Of a DNA stretch of 64,000 nt, positions 61,394-64,000 are shown one piece after another; position 1 is the stretch's first letter; every line of letters starts with the position of its first letter. The translations under genes and the position numbers were made by a program. Source of the stretch: Spongilla lacustris (lineage: Eukaryota; Porifera; Demospongiae; Spongillida; Spongillidae); assembly GCA_949361645.1 (NCBI GenBank), contig OX442418.1, forward strand, positions 3,801,771 through 3,865,770. Direction: 5' to 3'. The notes beneath the pieces were generated by a model. The model worked only from the letters and a program-made list of their open reading frames with translations. It did no database searches and had not been told where the DNA came from.

Positions 61394-63265
61394 TTTGTGC
61401 ACAAAGGTGTGTGTACAGAGGTGTGTGTGCCTTGTGTTTGTACACAGTACAGAGATAAATTTGCCTTGTGTGTGTGTACATGCAGAGGTGTGTCTTGTGT
61501 GTGTGCCTACACATTACAGAGGTGTGCCTTGTGTGTGTGTACATGCAGAGGTGTGGCTTGTGTGTGGGTGTGCCTTGTGTGTGTGTGTACATGCAGAGGT
61601 GTGGCTTGTGTGTGGGTGTGCCTTGTGTGTGTACATGCAAAGGTGTGCCTTGTGTTTGTACACAGAGGTGTTTGTACACAGAGGTGTGCCTTGTGTTTGT
61701 ACACAGAGGTGTTTGTACACAGAGGTGTGCCTTGTGTTTGTACACAGAGGTGTTTGTACACAGAGGTGTGCCTTGTGTTTGTACACAGAGGTGTGCCTTG
61801 TGTTTGTACACAGAGGTGTGCCTTGTGTTTGTACACAGAGGTGTGCCTTGTGTTTGTACACATGCAGGTGTGCCTTGTGTTTGTACACAGAGGTGTGCCT
61901 TGTGTTTGTACACAGAGGTGTGCCTTGTGTTTGTACACAGAGGTGTGCCTTGTGTTTGTACACAGAGGTGTGCCTTGTGTTTGTACACAGAGGTGTGTCT
62001 TGTGTTTGTACACAGAGGTGTGCCTTGTATTTGTACACAGAGGTGTGCCTTGTGTTTGTACACAGAGGTGTGCGTTGTGTTTGTACACAGAGGTGTGCGT
62101 TGTGTTTGTACACAGAGGTGTGCGTTGTGTTTGTACACAGAGGTGTGCCTTGTGTTTGTACACAGAGGTGTGCCTTGTGTTTGTACACAGAGGTGTGCCT
62201 TGTGTTTGTACACAGAGGTGTGCCTTGTGTTTGTACACAGAGGTGTGCCTTGTGTTTGTACACAGAGGTGTGCCTTGTGTTTGTACACAGAGGTGTGCGT
62301 TGTGTTTGTACACAGAGGTGTGCGTTGTGTTTGTACACAGAGGTGTGCCTTGTGTTTGTACACAGAGGTGTTTGTACACAGAGGTGTGCCTTGTGTTTGT
62401 ACACAGAGGTGTTTGTACACAGAGGTGTGCCTTGTGTTTGTACACAGAGGTGTGCCTTGTGTTTGTACACAGAGGTGTGCCTTGTGTTTGTACACAGAGG
62501 TGTGCCTTGTGTTTGTACACATGCAGGTGTGCCTTGTGTTTGTACACAGAGGTGTGCCTTGTGTTTGTACACAGAGGTGTGCCTTGTGTTTGTACACAGA
62601 GGTGTGCCTTGTGTTTGTACACAGAGGTGTGCCTTGTGTTTGTACACAGAGGTGTGTCTTGTGTTTGTACACAGAGGTGTGTCTTGTGTTTGTACACAGA
62701 GGTGTGCCTTGTGTTTGTACACAGAGGTGTGCCTTGTGTTTGTACACAGAGGTGTGCCTTGTGTTTGTACACAGAGGTGTGCGTTGTGTTTGTACACAGA
62801 GGTGTGCGTTGTGTTTGTACACAGAGGTGTGCCTTGTGTTTGTACACAGAGGTGTGCCTTGTGTTTGTACACAGAGGTGTGCCTTGTGTTTGTACACAGA
62901 GGTGTGCCTTGTGTTTGTACACAGAGGTGTGCCTTGTGTTTGTACACAGAGGTGTGCCTTGTGTTTGTACACAGAGGTGTGCCTTGTGTTTGTACTCAGA
63001 GGTGTGCGTTGTGTTTGTACACAGAGGTGTGCGTTGTGTTTGTACACAGAGGTGTGCCTTGTGTTTGTACACAGAGGTGTGCGGTGTGTCTTGTGTTTGT
63101 ACACAGAGGTGTGCCTTGTGTTTGTACACAGAGTTGTGCCTTGTGTTTGTACACAGAGGTGTGCCTTGTGTTTGTACACAGAGGTGTGCCTTGTGTTTGT
63201 ACACAGAGGTGTGCCTTGTGTTTGTACACAGAGGTGTGCCTTGTGTGTGTACAGAGGTTTGCCTT
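61394..63265. repeat. 25-bp minisatellite, about 1.9 kb
   Basis: About 70 units of GAGGTGTGCCTTGTGTTTGT followed by ACACA, with CCTT/CGTT/TCTT variants and shorter GAGGTGTTTGTACACA units. A larger block is duplicated with about 659-bp offset (ACACATGCAGG near 61858 and 62517). The left part (61394-61640) has longer, more varied GTGTGTGT units. Because the unit holds no stop codon in most frames, long frames of 480-700 codons appear on both strands; these are not genes. Confidence 0.97.
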
Positions 63266-63324
63266 GTGTTTTACAGTAGTGAAACGTGTTTTATGTATAG
63301 CACTGCAAATTTAATCTCATATTC

Positions 63325-63552
63325 ACTTTTTCCAGATTGAGGATGCCACCGCTTGGAGAACATACTCCTCATTGCTTTCACATGGGTCTCATAGCTACTG
63401 CACGTCCTTCTGTCTGACCTCCTTTGAAAGTAGTTGTATTCCAGTTTGAGTGGTGCTTGAAATGTGCTCTTGAAGTCCTCCTCACTACTCCGAACCAATC
63501 CAACTCTTGCAAAACCACAGTTTACTCTTAGAGTAATTGGTAGCATTTGCAT
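63325..63552 (-). CDS. Unrecognised ORF, possible exon
   Basis: Open minus-strand stretch with non-repetitive, protein-like composition (LRVNCGFARVGLVRSSEEDF, then FQAPLKLEYNYFQRRSD and SYETHVKAMRSMFSKRW). A possible donor GAAAAA/GTGAAT lies at about 63330. Not assigned to any family; it may be an exon of a gene extending beyond the window or a chance frame. Confidence 0.25.
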
Positions 63553-64000
63553 TCTGATCTGTATTTAACAGTGTTAAAAAATATTGTATGTGATGTCATG
63601 TTGTTTTGATTAAGATTCTTATGGTTTGTACTTGTACTCATACAAGGGAAATTACCGCATACAAAGCCTTTTATGGTAGTGAGGTAGGGTGCATCTTTTT
63701 AGCAGCTGTCACTGTTGTGTCTTAAAACTTATTTGTGCATATCTAATATACCTCGATGCTTACCGTTGAAAGTTCTGACTGATCGTGATATGCTATTAGG
63801 TTAGTAGCGGCAGCTGTATCCCGCGTAATAACCGCGCGTAATAGTTTCAATTTCGTAAATAGAAGTGGCCGCATTGAAGGGACAGTGGTAACGGTTTATA
63901 AAAAGCGGAGACCCAAATGTGAGTTTCATAGTCTTATTTTATCCTAGAGCATTGGGCAAATGGTTTTACTATACAGTTTCCACCTTCGGAAGGCAGTACC
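63553..64000. other. Window end, nothing recognised
   Basis: AT-rich unique sequence with a CG-richer stretch near 63805-63845 (CCGCGTAATAACCGCGCG). No gene or repeat recognised. Confidence 0.4.

Noticed and set aside
61235..63340. A 701-codon plus-strand protein and 602-codon minus-strand protein
   Set aside because: Long frames arise in several frames on both strands because the 25-bp unit has no stops. No domain, no clear start, no splice sites.

Overview
The window is eukaryotic and most likely comes from a marine invertebrate, probably a demosponge. It has short phase-compatible exons in long AT-rich introns, GT-AG junctions, several superfamilies of animal transposons, a very high density of the palindrome TACATGTA, and an ankyrin-Roc-COR-Death gene. 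That gene class is often expanded in sponges. The taxonomic call is inference from gene content; no marker gene settles it.

Layout. 1-4840 is a 65-bp satellite with higher-order structure and a decayed 56-bp edge. 5450-11655 is a rearranged, broken copy of two neighbouring genes: CCHCR1 (a centriole/P-body coiled-coil protein) and an extracellular protein with GCC2/GCC3-like, TIL and Ig-like exons. 11866-46976 is one minus-strand roco gene (ankyrin repeats, Roc GTPase, COR, Death domain) spread over about 35 kb. Its exons were joined by phase, including a 60-nt Roc exon at 17183-17242. One frame break lies at about 14219. 47572-60539 holds the fuller copy of the same gene pair, with CCHCR1 on minus and the extracellular gene on plus, head to head. 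60540-64000 holds a 28-bp repeat, a 1.9-kb 25-bp minisatellite and a weak minus ORF.

The roco introns are packed with repeats. They hold a perfect-arm TA-flanked foldback (12204-13342), an internally deleted Ty3-type LTR element (15279-16432), two opposed fragments of one retroelement family, a TA-flanked MITE (21640-22597) and about 44 copies of a 140-bp satellite lying on both sides of an ankyrin exon. They also hold a hAT-like element with 8-bp target duplication (28208-29159), a young BEL/Pao element with identical LTRs (30239-36201), a possible TTAA-flanked element carrying a 2-kb minisatellite (38839-42143), a foldback element with GTCCCCCCGGAC-type motifs (44056-45634) and a hAT-like MITE (45900-46525). 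A second young LTR element, Ty3/Gypsy (52767-57072), sits in CCHCR1 intron 1 and duplicated the splice donor as its target site.

The two CCHCR1 copies are inverted relative to each other and bracket the roco gene, while the two extracellular-gene copies are direct. Each copy carries different frame-breaking indels, so neither gene is intact here. True duplication with reciprocal decay and haplotype mis-assembly both need to be considered.
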